From assembly GCA_045660295.1 (NCBI GenBank), contig JAZRDN010000005.1:1-31021 (forward strand): a stretch of DNA of 31,021 nucleotides, in the 5' to 3' direction. Below the pieces are notes generated by a model. That model searched no databases. It had not been told where the DNA came from and worked only from the letters and a program-made list of their open reading frames with translations. Every line of letters begins with the position of its first letter. The stretch's first letter is position 1. This document shows positions 1 to 8,466 of this stretch, in pieces. The stretch comes from RGIG8775 sp045660295. GTDB lineage: Bacteria; Bacillota; Clostridia; Oscillospirales; CAG-272. Made by a program: the position numbers and the translations under genes.

Positions 1-171
1 TCCCCTCGCTATTTTTCCTCCAAAACTGCTTCGCACCCTTCGGCGAATAAATTTTTGATAGATTTTGGTGTGATTAGTCGCAGTGGAGTACAAACTCCAC
101 AAGACTAAGCGCGACGAAAGATACTAAAATTTATCGTCGCAAGGCTTGTGGGTTCGACTTCCTTGCGGCTG
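1..171 (-). repeat. Left-edge, truncated copy (A) of the hairpin-rich interspersed element
   Basis: Read on the minus strand, this stretch aligns over its whole length with the first ~170 bases of the full copy at 30658-30940, with roughly ten differences (by eye about 94% identical). It keeps the terminal segment with AGCCGCAAGGAAGTCGAACC, the GCGACGA...TCGTCGC hairpin and the GTGGAGT/ACTCCAC hairpin. It is cut by the window start, so its other terminal repeat is not visible. Its outer end lies only 4-5 bases beyond the stop codon of the ABC substrate-binding gene, so it separates that gene from anything that once followed it in the operon. Confidence 0.85.
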
Positions 172-174
172 AGC

Positions 175-966
175 TTACGCGCCAACTTCCTGAGCCTTTG
201 CGGAATACTCCTCTGTCCACTGGTCAAGAGTACCGTCAGCAATAAGCTTTCCAAGCACCTTGTTGATAGCATCAAGAAGCTCTGTATTGCCCTTCTGTAC
301 ACAGATACCGTACTCCTCAACCTCAGCGGCAGGAGTTCCGTCAGCCTTAACGAGTGCGAACGCCTTAAGAGAGCTATCGTTAGCAACGATGAGCTGAGCG
401 GTAAGCTTATCTGTAACAACCGCGTCCTGCTTGTTCATAGAAGCAGCTGCAACTGCGGGAGAAGAGTAAGGAATAAGCTCTGCCGCGCCGAGTGTTCCGT
501 CAGCGATAAGATCAGCTACAAGCATATCGGATGTTGTTCCGTTCTGAATACCGATCTTCTTGCCAACAAGATCCTCAAGGCTCTTGATAGTGTCGTTATC
601 AGCGGGAACGATTACAAACTGCTCTGTGGAGGAGTAAGGAATGGAGAAATCAACCTGCTCCGCGCGGTCGGGTCTGATAGTAATACCGGCAGCGCCTACG
701 TCAGCCTTACCGTTCTGAACCGATGTGCAAATGGTGTCAAAAGCAACGTCGGTAACAACGAGCTCCTTGCCGAGCTCCTCTGCAACAGCTTTCATGATCG
801 CGATATCTACACCAACGATCTCGTTGTTGTAAATGAACTCATAGGGAGCAAAGCCTGCTTCTGTGTAAACAACAAGAGTGTTTTCGTCTTTTCCGCCGCA
901 ACCAACAAAGCAAAGCGCGGAAGCGAGCATCAAAGCAACTAAAACCAAAGACAAAATTTTTTTCAT
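175..966 (-). CDS. Amino-acid ABC transporter substrate-binding lipoprotein (SBP_bac_3 family)
   Basis: 263 aa extracellular solute-binding protein that captures a polar or basic amino acid for an ABC importer. The first 22 residues form a lipoprotein signal peptide ending FVG before Cys23, the lipidation site, so the protein is anchored outside the membrane. The mature part has family-3 hallmarks: TLVVYTEAGFAPYEF near the N terminus, GVDIAIMKAVAEELGK, then DVGAAGITIRPDRAEQVDFS. The start at 966 is chosen over an ATG 17 codons upstream because AGAAAGGAAAC precedes it and the signal peptide begins there. It has its own consensus promoter (1026-1054) and an ArgR-type box at 1104-1117, which suggests arginine or a related amino acid as ligand (inference). 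No permease or ATPase gene is visible; a repeat element begins right after the stop. Confidence 0.93.
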   Translation of the reverse strand: MKKILSLVLVALMLASALCFVGCGGKDENTLVVYTEAGFAPYEFIYNNEIVGVDIAIMKAVAEELGKELVVTDVAFDTICTSVQNGKADVGAAGITIRPDRAEQVDFSIPYSSTEQFVIVPADNDTIKSLEDLVGKKIGIQNGTTSDMLVADLIADGTLGAAELIPYSSPAVAAASMNKQDAVVTDKLTAQLIVANDSSLKAFALVKADGTPAAEVEEYGICVQKGNTELLDAINKVLGKLIADGTLDQWTEEYSAKAQEVGA

Positions 967-1025
967 GATAGTGTTTCCTTTCTGTGATAGAACATTTGAT
1001 TTTTTATTGTCTTTCAACGTAGTGT

Positions 1026-1054
1026 ATTATAACGCAAAGAAATGCATTTGTCAA
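1026..1054 (-). promoter_or_regulatory. SigA promoter of the ABC substrate-binding gene
   Basis: On the minus strand TTGACA (1049-1054) and TATAAT (1026-1031) are both perfect consensus hexamers separated by 17 bases. The predicted transcription start is near 1019, about 50 bases before the start codon. Directly upstream of the -35 box is an A/T-rich inverted repeat (AGTTTTTT-GA-AAAAAACT, about 1056-1073) that could act as an UP element. Confidence 0.85.
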
Positions 1055-1103
1055 TAGTTTTTTGAAAAAAACTTGAATAAAAAACCAAAATTCTTTAAAA
1101 ATG

Positions 1104-1117
1104 TGAATAATTATTCA
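1104..1117. promoter_or_regulatory. ArgR/AhrC operator (ARG box)
   Basis: TGAAT-AATT-ATTCA is an exact match to the core ARG box consensus TGAATWWWWATTCA. It lies about 50 bases upstream of the -35 box of the substrate-binding gene and overlaps the uvrA stop codon. An extra TGAAT half-site occurs at 1074-1078 and further half-sites flank the box. An argR gene is encoded at 12410-12865. Binding is inferred from the consensus only. Confidence 0.65.
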
Positions 1118-3943
1118 TTTATTCAGCGTTTTAGCAAGATATTGACCTGTATAAGAGTCATTATGAGCCGCAATTTCCTCAGGTGTTCCCGTAGCGACCA
1201 CCGTTCCGCCCTTATCACCGCCCTCGGGACCGAGGTCGATAATATAATCAGCCGTCTTGATAACGTCCAGGTTATGCTCTATGACAAGAACGGTATTTCC
1301 GCTATCCACGAGTTGCTTAAGCACCTCTATAAGATTGGCGACGTCTGCGGTATGAAGACCCGTGGTCGGCTCGTCGAGAATATATATAGTTTTTCCCGTA
1401 CTGCGCTTTGAAAGCTCGGTAGCGAGCTTTACTCTCTGTGCTTCGCCGCCCGAAAGCGTTGTTGAGGACTGACCTATCTTTATATATCCCAAACCAACGT
1501 CATAAAGTGTTTTCAGCTTGCGCTGGAGCTTGGGGAGTCCGTCGAAGAAAGTGACCCCCTCCTCCACCGTCATTTCCAGCACGTCGTAGATGTTTTTGCC
1601 CTTATATTTCACCTCAAGCGTATCGGCGTTATAGCGTCTGCCTTTACAAACGTCACACTTGACGTAAACGTCGGGCAAAAAGTGCATTTCTATGCATTTT
1701 ACACCGTCACCCTCACAGGCTTCGCATCTTCCTCCTTTAACATTAAAGGAGAATCTACCCGATTTGTAGCCGCGCGCCTTTGCGTCCTGAGTCTGTGCGA
1801 AAAGGTCGCGGATATCGGTGAAAATCCCCGTATAAGTCGCCGGATTAGAGCGAGGGGTTCTTCCTATGGGGCTTTGGTCAATATCAATTACCTTATCAAG
1901 ATGCTCAAGCCCCTCTATTCTTTCATGCTTACCCGCGATAGTATATGCGCCGTTGAGCTTATTTGCCAAATGCGGATAGAGTATTCCGTTTACAAGCGAG
2001 GATTTACCCGAGCCCGAAACGCCCGTAACGCAGACAAAGCAACCGAGGGGAATATCGACGTCTACTTTCTTAAGATTGTTTTGCTCAGCGCCGTAAACCT
2101 TGAGATAATTACCGTTACCCGCGCGGCGCTTTCTCGGAACTTCTATCTTCTTTCGTCCCGAAAGATATGCGCCTGTGATCGACTTTTCTGATTTCTTAAT
2201 TTCATCGGGTGTACCGAAGGCAACCACCTCACCGCCGTGTATTCCCGCCCCCGGTCCGATATCGACTATATAGTCGGCGGACTCCATGGTCTCCTCGTCA
2301 TGCTCGACCACTACAACGGTATTACCGACGTCGCGGAGATTTTCAAGAGTCTTTATAAGCTTGGAGTTGTCACGCTGATGAAGTCCGATACTCGGCTCAT
2401 CAAGAACGTAAAGCACGCCCACAAGCGCAGAGCCTATCTGCGTTGCGAGTCTTATACGCTGAAGCTCGCCGCCCGAAAGCGTTCCCGACTTTCTGGCAAG
2501 TGTGAGATATTCAAGACCTACGTTTACAAGGAAGCCCAGACGAGCTTTTATTTCCTTGAAAATATCTTTAGAAATCATTTTTTCGGTGTCGGTAAGCTCA
2601 AGCGCGTTGACGAATTCAAGCGATTTTTCAACCGACATACAGCAAAATTCATGGATATTTATTCCGCCAACCGTTACAGCCGCAGAATTTGCCGAAAGTC
2701 GGCTTCCCTTACATTTAGGGCACACGGTCTGGTCAAAGAACTGCTGGTAATACTCAGTATTCATGCCTTGAGCCATTCTCTGCTCCATTATTTTGATAAC
2801 ACCGTCAAATTTTACCTTTTGATTATATTCATCACCGCCGAAATAGCGCGTTATGCTATAAAGCTCGTTACCTGTACCGTAAAGCAGAGCGTTCAGTGAA
2901 CTTTCGGAAAAATCCTTTATCGGCATATCAAGCGCAAATCCGCAACGCTCGCCAACCGCTCTGAAAAGCGGACCGTTCCAGCTTTCCTCATCAAGAGTCT
3001 TAAAGCCGTTCACCGCTATAGCGCCGTCTTCAAGAGAAATATTTTTGTTTGGTATGATTTTGTCTACCGATATTTTATTAAGCTCACCGATACCGAGACA
3101 GTAATCGCAAGCACCGGCGGGATTGTTAAAGGAAAACATTCTCGGCTCAAGCTCACCGAAAGAAATACCGTGCTCCTCGCAGGCATAAGACTGTGAGAAC
3201 TCCAGCTCGTATTCGTCAGCCTCTCTGGGCATTACCACGACGGTAAGATGACCGTCGGCAAGACGAAGCGCGTTTTCTATTGAATCAGCAAGTCGGGAAC
3301 GTATCTCGCCTCTCATAATAAGTCGGTCAACGATTATTTCGATGTTATGCTTAAGATTCTTGTCAAGCGATATCTTTTCCGAGAGGTCATAGATATTTCC
3401 GTCAACACGCACTCTCGAATATCCGCTTTTCTTGGCGTCGGAAAACACCTTTTCGTGCATACCTTTTTTCGCCTTTACCACAGGTGAAAGGACCATAAAC
3501 CTTTCGCCCTCGGGAAGCTCGAGAATACGCTCTATTATCTGGTCGGTGGTCTGCTGTCTTATTTCTTTATGACAAACGGGACAGTGAGGAACGCCTATAC
3601 GCGCGTAAAGCAAACGCAGATAGTCGTAAATTTCTGTCACGGTTCCGACGGTTGAACGCGGATTTTTTGACGTAGTCTTCTGATCTATGGAAATTGCGGG
3701 CGAGAGACCCTCTATAAGGTCAACGTCGGGCTTATCCATCTGCCCCAAAAACTGTCTTGCGTAAGAGGACAAAGACTCGACAAAGCGTCGGTGTCCTTCG
3801 GCATATAGCGTATCAAAGGCAAGCGACGACTTACCCGATCCAGAGAGTCCCGAAAGCACTACCAGCTTGTCTCTGGGGATAGTCACGTCTATGTTTTTGA
3901 GATTGTTTACTCTGGCGCCCTTTATAACTATTTTTTGTGTCAT
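1115..3943 (-). CDS. uvrA: Excinuclease ABC subunit A
   Basis: 942 aa, the normal length for UvrA, the damage-recognition ATPase of nucleotide excision repair, which loads UvrB on lesions. Two ABC modules are visible: Walker A GLSGSGKS at residues 32-39 with signature LSGGELQRIRLATQIG, and a second Walker A GVSGSGKSS with signature LSGGEAQRVKLATELS. Zinc-binding cysteine pairs are present (CPVC near residue 121; CPKC; CEAC with CDVC in the C-terminal half). Both Walker B/D-loop regions read LDEP(S/T)xGLH. Its ATG shares one base with the uvrB stop codon (TAATG), so translation is probably coupled. uvrC is not in the window. Confidence 0.98.
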   Translation of the reverse strand: MTQKIVIKGARVNNLKNIDVTIPRDKLVVLSGLSGSGKSSLAFDTLYAEGHRRFVESLSSYARQFLGQMDKPDVDLIEGLSPAISIDQKTTSKNPRSTVGTVTEIYDYLRLLYARIGVPHCPVCHKEIRQQTTDQIIERILELPEGERFMVLSPVVKAKKGMHEKVFSDAKKSGYSRVRVDGNIYDLSEKISLDKNLKHNIEIIVDRLIMRGEIRSRLADSIENALRLADGHLTVVVMPREADEYELEFSQSYACEEHGISFGELEPRMFSFNNPAGACDYCLGIGELNKISVDKIIPNKNISLEDGAIAVNGFKTLDEESWNGPLFRAVGERCGFALDMPIKDFSESSLNALLYGTGNELYSITRYFGGDEYNQKVKFDGVIKIMEQRMAQGMNTEYYQQFFDQTVCPKCKGSRLSANSAAVTVGGINIHEFCCMSVEKSLEFVNALELTDTEKMISKDIFKEIKARLGFLVNVGLEYLTLARKSGTLSGGELQRIRLATQIGSALVGVLYVLDEPSIGLHQRDNSKLIKTLENLRDVGNTVVVVEHDEETMESADYIVDIGPGAGIHGGEVVAFGTPDEIKKSEKSITGAYLSGRKKIEVPRKRRAGNGNYLKVYGAEQNNLKKVDVDIPLGCFVCVTGVSGSGKSSLVNGILYPHLANKLNGAYTIAGKHERIEGLEHLDKVIDIDQSPIGRTPRSNPATYTGIFTDIRDLFAQTQDAKARGYKSGRFSFNVKGGRCEACEGDGVKCIEMHFLPDVYVKCDVCKGRRYNADTLEVKYKGKNIYDVLEMTVEEGVTFFDGLPKLQRKLKTLYDVGLGYIKIGQSSTTLSGGEAQRVKLATELSKRSTGKTIYILDEPTTGLHTADVANLIEVLKQLVDSGNTVLVIEHNLDVIKTADYIIDLGPEGGDKGGTVVATGTPEEIAAHNDSYTGQYLAKTLNK

Positions 3944-5949
3944 TATTTTTTATCCTTTTTATTATTCTGCGGTTCAAGCTCCTTGATCTTATCTCGGTAG
4001 TACATAGCCTCCTCGAAATCAAGACGCTTTGCCGCGTCCTTCATCTTTACAGTAAGCTCGGCGACAAGCTTTTCTCTTTCCTTTGCGGTCAGCTTGCCTG
4101 CCTTGGCTTTCGCTTTAATATGCTTATTATCGGCAAGGTCGCCTTGAACGCCGATCTCTATAACGTCGCGTATTCCTTTATTGACTGTCTTGGGAGTGAT
4201 GCCGTGTTGCAAGTTATATTCGTGCTGGATACCGCGGCGGCGGTTGGTTTCGGCAATTGCTTTTCTCATCGACTCGGTAATGGTATCGGCGTACATAATC
4301 ACCTTACCGTTTACGTTTCTCGCCGCACGTCCCACCGTCTGAATAAGTCCGCGCTCGGCACGAAGAAAACCTTCCTTATCCGCGTCAAGGATAGCCACGA
4401 GCGACACCTCGGGAATATCAATTCCCTCTCGCAAAAGATTTATTCCGATAAGAACGTCAAACTCACCCAGACGCAAATCACGTATAATTTCCATACGCTC
4501 GATGGTCTGCACGTTATAGTGAATATATTTCACCTTGACGCCGTTCTGCTCGAAATACTCACTCAAGTCCTCCGCCATTTGCCTTGTAAGCGTAGTGACA
4601 AGAACACGCTCGTTTTTAGCGGCGCGGAGCCGTATCTCGCCAAGCAGATCGTCCACCTGTCCTGCCACGGGTCTTACCTCTATTTCGGGGTCAAGAAGTC
4701 CTGTGGGGCGGATTATCTGTTCAACGGTCTGCTCTGCGTTTTCTGTCTCGTAATCTCCGGGGGTAGCGCTTACGCATACAACCTGATTCAGCTTACCGAG
4801 AAACTCCTCGAAAAACAGCGGTCTGTTGTCATATGCTGACGGAAGTCTGAAGCCGTATTCCACAAGATTGGTCTTTCTCGCTCTGTCACCTCGGCTCATG
4901 CCTCTCACCTGCGGAAGCGTCATATGCGACTCATCCACAAACAAAACAAAATCCTTAGGAAAGAAGTCAAGCAAGGTATACGGCGTTGAACCCGCGGGGC
5001 GCCCCGAAAGCACACGGGAATAGTTTTCGATACCCGAGCAGAATCCGACCTCTCTGAGCATCTCAACATCATATTTAACTCGTTCCTCTATTCTCTGCGC
5101 TTCTATAAGCTTTCCTTCCGATTTATAATATTCCACGCGCTCGCGCATTTCTTCCTCTATCTCGCGGAGTGCCTTTTCCCTTCTTTCGTCGGTAACAACA
5201 TAGTGGGAAGCGGGATAAATGGCGGCATATGAAAGAATTCTCACAAGCTCACCCGTTACCACGTTGACCTCGCATACACGGTCTATCTCATCGCCGAAAA
5301 ACTCGACACGGATAGCCTTATCCGAATAAGACGCGGGAAAAACGTCAACAGTATCACCGTTTACTCTGAACTTATCACGGACAAAATTTATATCATTCCT
5401 GTCATAATTGATAGCTATGAGATGCCTTATAAACTCCTCTCTGCTCATGAGCATTCCGGGTCTAACGGCAAGCACAAGCTTAGCGTATTCCGACGGGTCA
5501 CCCAAGGTATATATGCAAGACACGCTGGCTACGATTATAACGTCTCTGCGTTCAAGAAGCGCCGATGTTGCGCTATGACGAAGCATATCAATTTCGTCGT
5601 TTATCTGCGCGTCCTTTTCTATATACATATCACGTCCCGGAACGTATGCCTCGGGCTGATAATAGTCATAATAGGACACGAAATACTCTACCGCGTTTTC
5701 GGGAAAGAACTCTCTGAACTCAGAGCAAAGCTGGGCGGCAAGAGTCTTATTGTGCGCAAGGACAAGAGTAGGACGGTTCACGTTGGCAATTACGTTAGCC
5801 ATCGTAAAGGTCTTACCCGAGCCTGTTACGCCGAGAAGCGTTTGAAGTCTGTCTCCGCGAAGTATTCCGTTAGTGAGAGCTTCTATCGCTTCGGGCTGGT
5901 CGCCTGTGGGCTTATAGTCGCTATGCAGTTTAAACACGGCTTCTGTCAT
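3943..5949 (-). CDS. uvrB: Excinuclease ABC subunit B
   Basis: 668 aa helicase-like subunit of the UvrABC nuclease that verifies damage and recruits UvrC. Walker A GVTGSGKT is at residues 40-47. The beta-hairpin region YYDYYQPEAYVPGRDMYIEKD inserts between DNA strands, DESH is the Walker B motif, and helicase motifs VSATPG and QTVGRAARN follow. The C terminus holds the UVR domain (AAKRLDFEEAMYYRDKIKELE) that contacts UvrC and UvrA. The start ATG overlaps the stop of the upstream recombinase gene as ATGA and is preceded by AAGGAAG. The order recombinase-uvrB-uvrA makes one transcription unit. Confidence 0.98.
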   Translation of the reverse strand: MTEAVFKLHSDYKPTGDQPEAIEALTNGILRGDRLQTLLGVTGSGKTFTMANVIANVNRPTLVLAHNKTLAAQLCSEFREFFPENAVEYFVSYYDYYQPEAYVPGRDMYIEKDAQINDEIDMLRHSATSALLERRDVIIVASVSCIYTLGDPSEYAKLVLAVRPGMLMSREEFIRHLIAINYDRNDINFVRDKFRVNGDTVDVFPASYSDKAIRVEFFGDEIDRVCEVNVVTGELVRILSYAAIYPASHYVVTDERREKALREIEEEMRERVEYYKSEGKLIEAQRIEERVKYDVEMLREVGFCSGIENYSRVLSGRPAGSTPYTLLDFFPKDFVLFVDESHMTLPQVRGMSRGDRARKTNLVEYGFRLPSAYDNRPLFFEEFLGKLNQVVCVSATPGDYETENAEQTVEQIIRPTGLLDPEIEVRPVAGQVDDLLGEIRLRAAKNERVLVTTLTRQMAEDLSEYFEQNGVKVKYIHYNVQTIERMEIIRDLRLGEFDVLIGINLLREGIDIPEVSLVAILDADKEGFLRAERGLIQTVGRAARNVNGKVIMYADTITESMRKAIAETNRRRGIQHEYNLQHGITPKTVNKGIRDVIEIGVQGDLADNKHIKAKAKAGKLTAKEREKLVAELTVKMKDAAKRLDFEEAMYYRDKIKELEPQNNKKDKK

Positions 5950-6959
5950 GATTCTTCCTTCTTGCTTTTTCTTTTACTTACTCCCGAAAGCGGATTCTGG
6001 CGCATTGCCGCTTCCATGCTTTCGTTACTTACGTGAGTATATATCTGTGTGGTATTAAGCTGCTCATGTCCGAGAATATCCTTGAGCACTCTCACGTCCA
6101 CGTTACCCGACTGATACATAAGCGTTGCGGCGGTATGTCGCAATTTATGCACCGAATAGCGCTTAGATTCAAGTCCCGACATGTCGAGATACTTATAGAC
6201 CATCCACTGAACAGTCTTTACGCTTATTCTCTGCTCACGAGATGAGAGGAAAAGCGCTCGGTTATCAACGTTAATGCTCATTCTCTTGGTAAGGTAGGCT
6301 GAAATCGCTTCTTGACACGCCTCGTTGAGGTATACAATTCGTTCTTTATTGCCCTTACCTACGACACGCAAGGAGCGCAGCTCGCGGTCTATATCGTTAA
6401 GATTTATCCCCACAAGCTCGGACACACGCATTCCGCAATTAAGGAAAAGAGTTATAATCGCGTAATCTCGGGATATAGACTTCGATTCCTTATCATTCTT
6501 AACGGTTTCAAGCAAATTAAGTGATTCCTCGAGTGTGAGATATTTGGGAAGCGATTTTTTTTGCTTTGGCGACTCAATATTTATAGCCGGATTTTCTTCA
6601 AAATACCGTCTTTTGGCAACAAGATACTTATAAAAGCCCTTTATAGACGAAAGCTTACGCGCCTTGGCGGCGTTGGAGTTGGCTTTTGCCTCGGTGACGA
6701 AAAACAGATATTGATATATATCCTCGGTACGCACAGCCTTTACGGTTTCGAGGTCTACGGAGCGTATGCTTATTTTTGCCAGCGATTCATCATCCGTGGG
6801 ACTTCCGCATTTACACGCCAGATGGTACTTGAAAAAATTCTTCAAGTCAAGCGAGTATTCCTGCACGGTCTTTACAGAGCATCCTTGTATTGCAAGCTTA
6901 TACGTTATAAATTCTCTGATTATCTCGGAAAAATCCGCATATTCCTCGGCTATATTCAT
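5946..6959 (-). CDS. Tyrosine recombinase, XerC/XerD type
   Basis: 337 aa site-specific recombinase. An N-terminal SAM-like core-binding domain (FSEIIREFITYKLAIQGCSVKT...) is followed by a catalytic domain with the full set of residues: Arg in NCGMRVSELVG, Lys in VVGKGNKER, HKLRHTAAT, LGHEQLNTTQ and the nucleophile in IYTHV. This is the layout of chromosome-dimer resolvases, but it is somewhat longer than the usual ~300 aa. I prefer the ATG at 6959 to the one at 6980: GAGGTGA lies at good distance, and the -10 box at 6986-6991 would put transcription start on the first ATG. It overlaps uvrB by four bases. It could be the housekeeping Xer or a paralogue; no attachment site is visible. Confidence 0.9.
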   Translation of the reverse strand: MNIAEEYADFSEIIREFITYKLAIQGCSVKTVQEYSLDLKNFFKYHLACKCGSPTDDESLAKISIRSVDLETVKAVRTEDIYQYLFFVTEAKANSNAAKARKLSSIKGFYKYLVAKRRYFEENPAINIESPKQKKSLPKYLTLEESLNLLETVKNDKESKSISRDYAIITLFLNCGMRVSELVGINLNDIDRELRSLRVVGKGNKERIVYLNEACQEAISAYLTKRMSINVDNRALFLSSREQRISVKTVQWMVYKYLDMSGLESKRYSVHKLRHTAATLMYQSGNVDVRVLKDILGHEQLNTTQIYTHVSNESMEAAMRQNPLSGVSKRKSKKEES

Positions 6960-6985
6960 TCCTGTCACCTCAACTTTCATTTTAT

Positions 6986-6991
6986 ATTATA
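6986..6991 (-). promoter_or_regulatory. Likely -10 box of the xer-uvrB-uvrA operon
   Basis: TATAAT on the minus strand lies 27 bases before the preferred recombinase start codon. The expected -35 position (7009-7014) reads CACTAA, a poor match, so the promoter is weak or needs an activator. The 137-base gap up to 7117 holds this and the divergent promoter of the membrane protein gene. Confidence 0.5.
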
Positions 6992-7042
6992 CAATAACTA
7001 TTTATATTTTAGTGGATAAAGTGTAAACTTTTATATTTTTTG

Positions 7043-7071
7043 TTGAAATTTCTTTCTTATCGAGTTATAAT
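7043..7071 (+). promoter_or_regulatory. SigA promoter of the membrane protein gene
   Basis: TTGAAA (7043-7048), a 17-base spacer and TATAAT (7066-7071). The predicted transcription start is near 7078, giving a leader of about 40 bases with an ACGAGGT ribosome-binding site. Confidence 0.8.
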
Positions 7072-7117
7072 AAACTCAGTCGATTTTATTGACTCTTATA
7101 CATTCACGAGGTATTAT

Positions 7118-7666
7118 ATGTTTACATTCTTGAAAAAAAGGTCGTATGATTTAGTGCACATGTTTATCACGCAGCTTGCCATTTCGATTTTCGGTATGGC
7201 ATTGGCTTTGGCAACCGCGGCGAATCACACCACGCTTCAGACCTGCACCAGTGTTTTCGCTATCATCTTTTATCTTTTCCTTATTTACACGAAAATATGG
7301 GAAATAGGTTACAAGGACAGCCATGCGTTTGCACGCGGAGACGCTGGATACTCCCGCTTGGAGGGGCTCTTCATGGGGCTTGCCGCAAGCTTTATAAACT
7401 TTATCCTTGCGATACTTATCACAGTAGGAATCGCATTTCCCACAAGTGAGATATGCGGTTCGATCGGCGCGGTGGCAAAGGTGATTGCCTTGCTCGTCGA
7501 GGGCATGTACACCGGTCTGCTTGCCATAAAGGTTGGTGGTGTATCGCTTAACTCCATGTGGTTTATGTACTTTATTATCATGATTCCGCTTATCGCGACC
7601 TCGGCTTTGGCTTATTATGCGGGAAGCAAGGGCTTTAAGGTATTTGGAAACGTGAAAACAAAATAA
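7118..7666 (+). CDS. Polytopic membrane protein of unknown function
   Basis: 182 aa; I do not recognise the family. About five hydrophobic segments are visible, near residues 15-35, 43-62, 83-107, 117-137 and 148-169, with a polar loop between the second and third (YKDSHAFARGDAGYSRLEG). The N and C termini are lysine-rich, which fits the cytoplasm under the positive-inside rule. The start at 7118 has ACGAGGT upstream; an in-frame extension to 7040 would run back through the promoter. It is monocistronic, with its own consensus promoter and a strong terminator. No signal peptide or enzyme motif is seen. Confidence 0.8.
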   Translation: MFTFLKKRSYDLVHMFITQLAISIFGMALALATAANHTTLQTCTSVFAIIFYLFLIYTKIWEIGYKDSHAFARGDAGYSRLEGLFMGLAASFINFILAILITVGIAFPTSEICGSIGAVAKVIALLVEGMYTGLLAIKVGGVSLNSMWFMYFIIMIPLIATSALAYYAGSKGFKVFGNVKTK

Positions 7667-7678
7667 CAAATTAGTCTA

Positions 7679-7705
7679 AAACAGCAGAGCGTTGCTCTGC
7701 TGTTT
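7679..7705. terminator. Bidirectional intrinsic terminator
   Basis: A perfect 12-bp stem (AAACAGCAGAGC with GCTCTGCTGTTT) around a GTT loop, T-rich on both outer sides. It sits between the convergent membrane protein gene and yebC and can stop transcription from both. Confidence 0.9.
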
Positions 7706-7714
7706 CTATTTTTA

Positions 7715-8446
7715 TCAATCGCAATTATCGCAGTTATGGTAGACTTCCATAACGTCGTCGTCGTCCTCAAACTTTTCGATAAGGAGATTCATGAACTTAA
7801 GATCATCCTCATTATCGAGTGTTACGTAGTTAGATGGAATTTTGCTCTTTTCTGCCGAAGCAATAGTATAGCCAGCACCTACAAGAGCATCATTGACAGC
7901 GTAAAGGTCATCGGGAACTGTGTAGATCTCAAAGGAGTCCTCATTAGCCATAAAGTCCTCAGCGCCTGCCTCAAGCGCGGTCTCCATAAGCTTATCCTCG
8001 TCTATGTCGCCGTCCTCGTTAGCTATAACGATAACGCCCTTATCCTCAAACATGAAGCTAACGCTTCCTGTCTGTCCCATATTTCCGTGGTACTTGGAGA
8101 AGTAGGAACGAACGTTACCCGCGGTTCTGTTTCTGTTATCGGTAGTTGTCTCAACGATAACCGCAACTCCACCGGGACCGTATCCCTCATAAACGATCTC
8201 CTCGTAGTTTTCTCCGCCCGCGCCAAGCGCTTTCTTGATAGTTCTCTCGATATTATCGTTGGGAACGTTATTAGCCTTCGCTTTTTGAATAAGGTCGCGG
8301 AGCTTAGCGTTGGAGTTGGGGTCTCCGCCGCCTTCCTTTACCGCAATGGAAATCTCCTTACCGATTTTTGTAAAGACCTTTGCCTTCTGCGCGTCGGTCT
8401 TTTCTTTTTTGTGCTTAATATTAGCCCATTTGCTATGTCCAGACAT
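7715..8446 (-). CDS. yebC: YebC/PmpR/TACO1-family protein
   Basis: 243 aa, usual family length. The N terminus MSGHSKWANIKHKKEKTDAQKAK is diagnostic, followed by GGGDPNSNAKLRDLIQKAKANNVPNDNIERTIKKALG and the acidic C-terminal domain (MEVYHNCDNCD end). Family members have been described as DNA-binding regulators and, in the mitochondrial TACO1 branch, as translation factors; which role applies here cannot be read from sequence. The start is set by the MSGHSKW motif, with AGGT upstream. It begins 20 bases after the argS stop and shares its transcript. Confidence 0.95.
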   Translation of the reverse strand: MSGHSKWANIKHKKEKTDAQKAKVFTKIGKEISIAVKEGGGDPNSNAKLRDLIQKAKANNVPNDNIERTIKKALGAGGENYEEIVYEGYGPGGVAVIVETTTDNRNRTAGNVRSYFSKYHGNMGQTGSVSFMFEDKGVIVIANEDGDIDEDKLMETALEAGAEDFMANEDSFEIYTVPDDLYAVNDALVGAGYTIASAEKSKIPSNYVTLDNEDDLKFMNLLIEKFEDDDDVMEVYHNCDNCD

Positions 8447-8466
8447 TTTATATAACCTGACCTTCC

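Noticed and set aside
148..942. 264-aa plus-strand reading frame opposite the substrate-binding gene
   Set aside because: A shadow of a clear lipoprotein gene; no family features and no ribosome-binding site.
6960..6980. Upstream ATG for the Xer-like recombinase
   Set aside because: It would coincide with the predicted transcription start; the ATG at 6959 has a good SD sequence.
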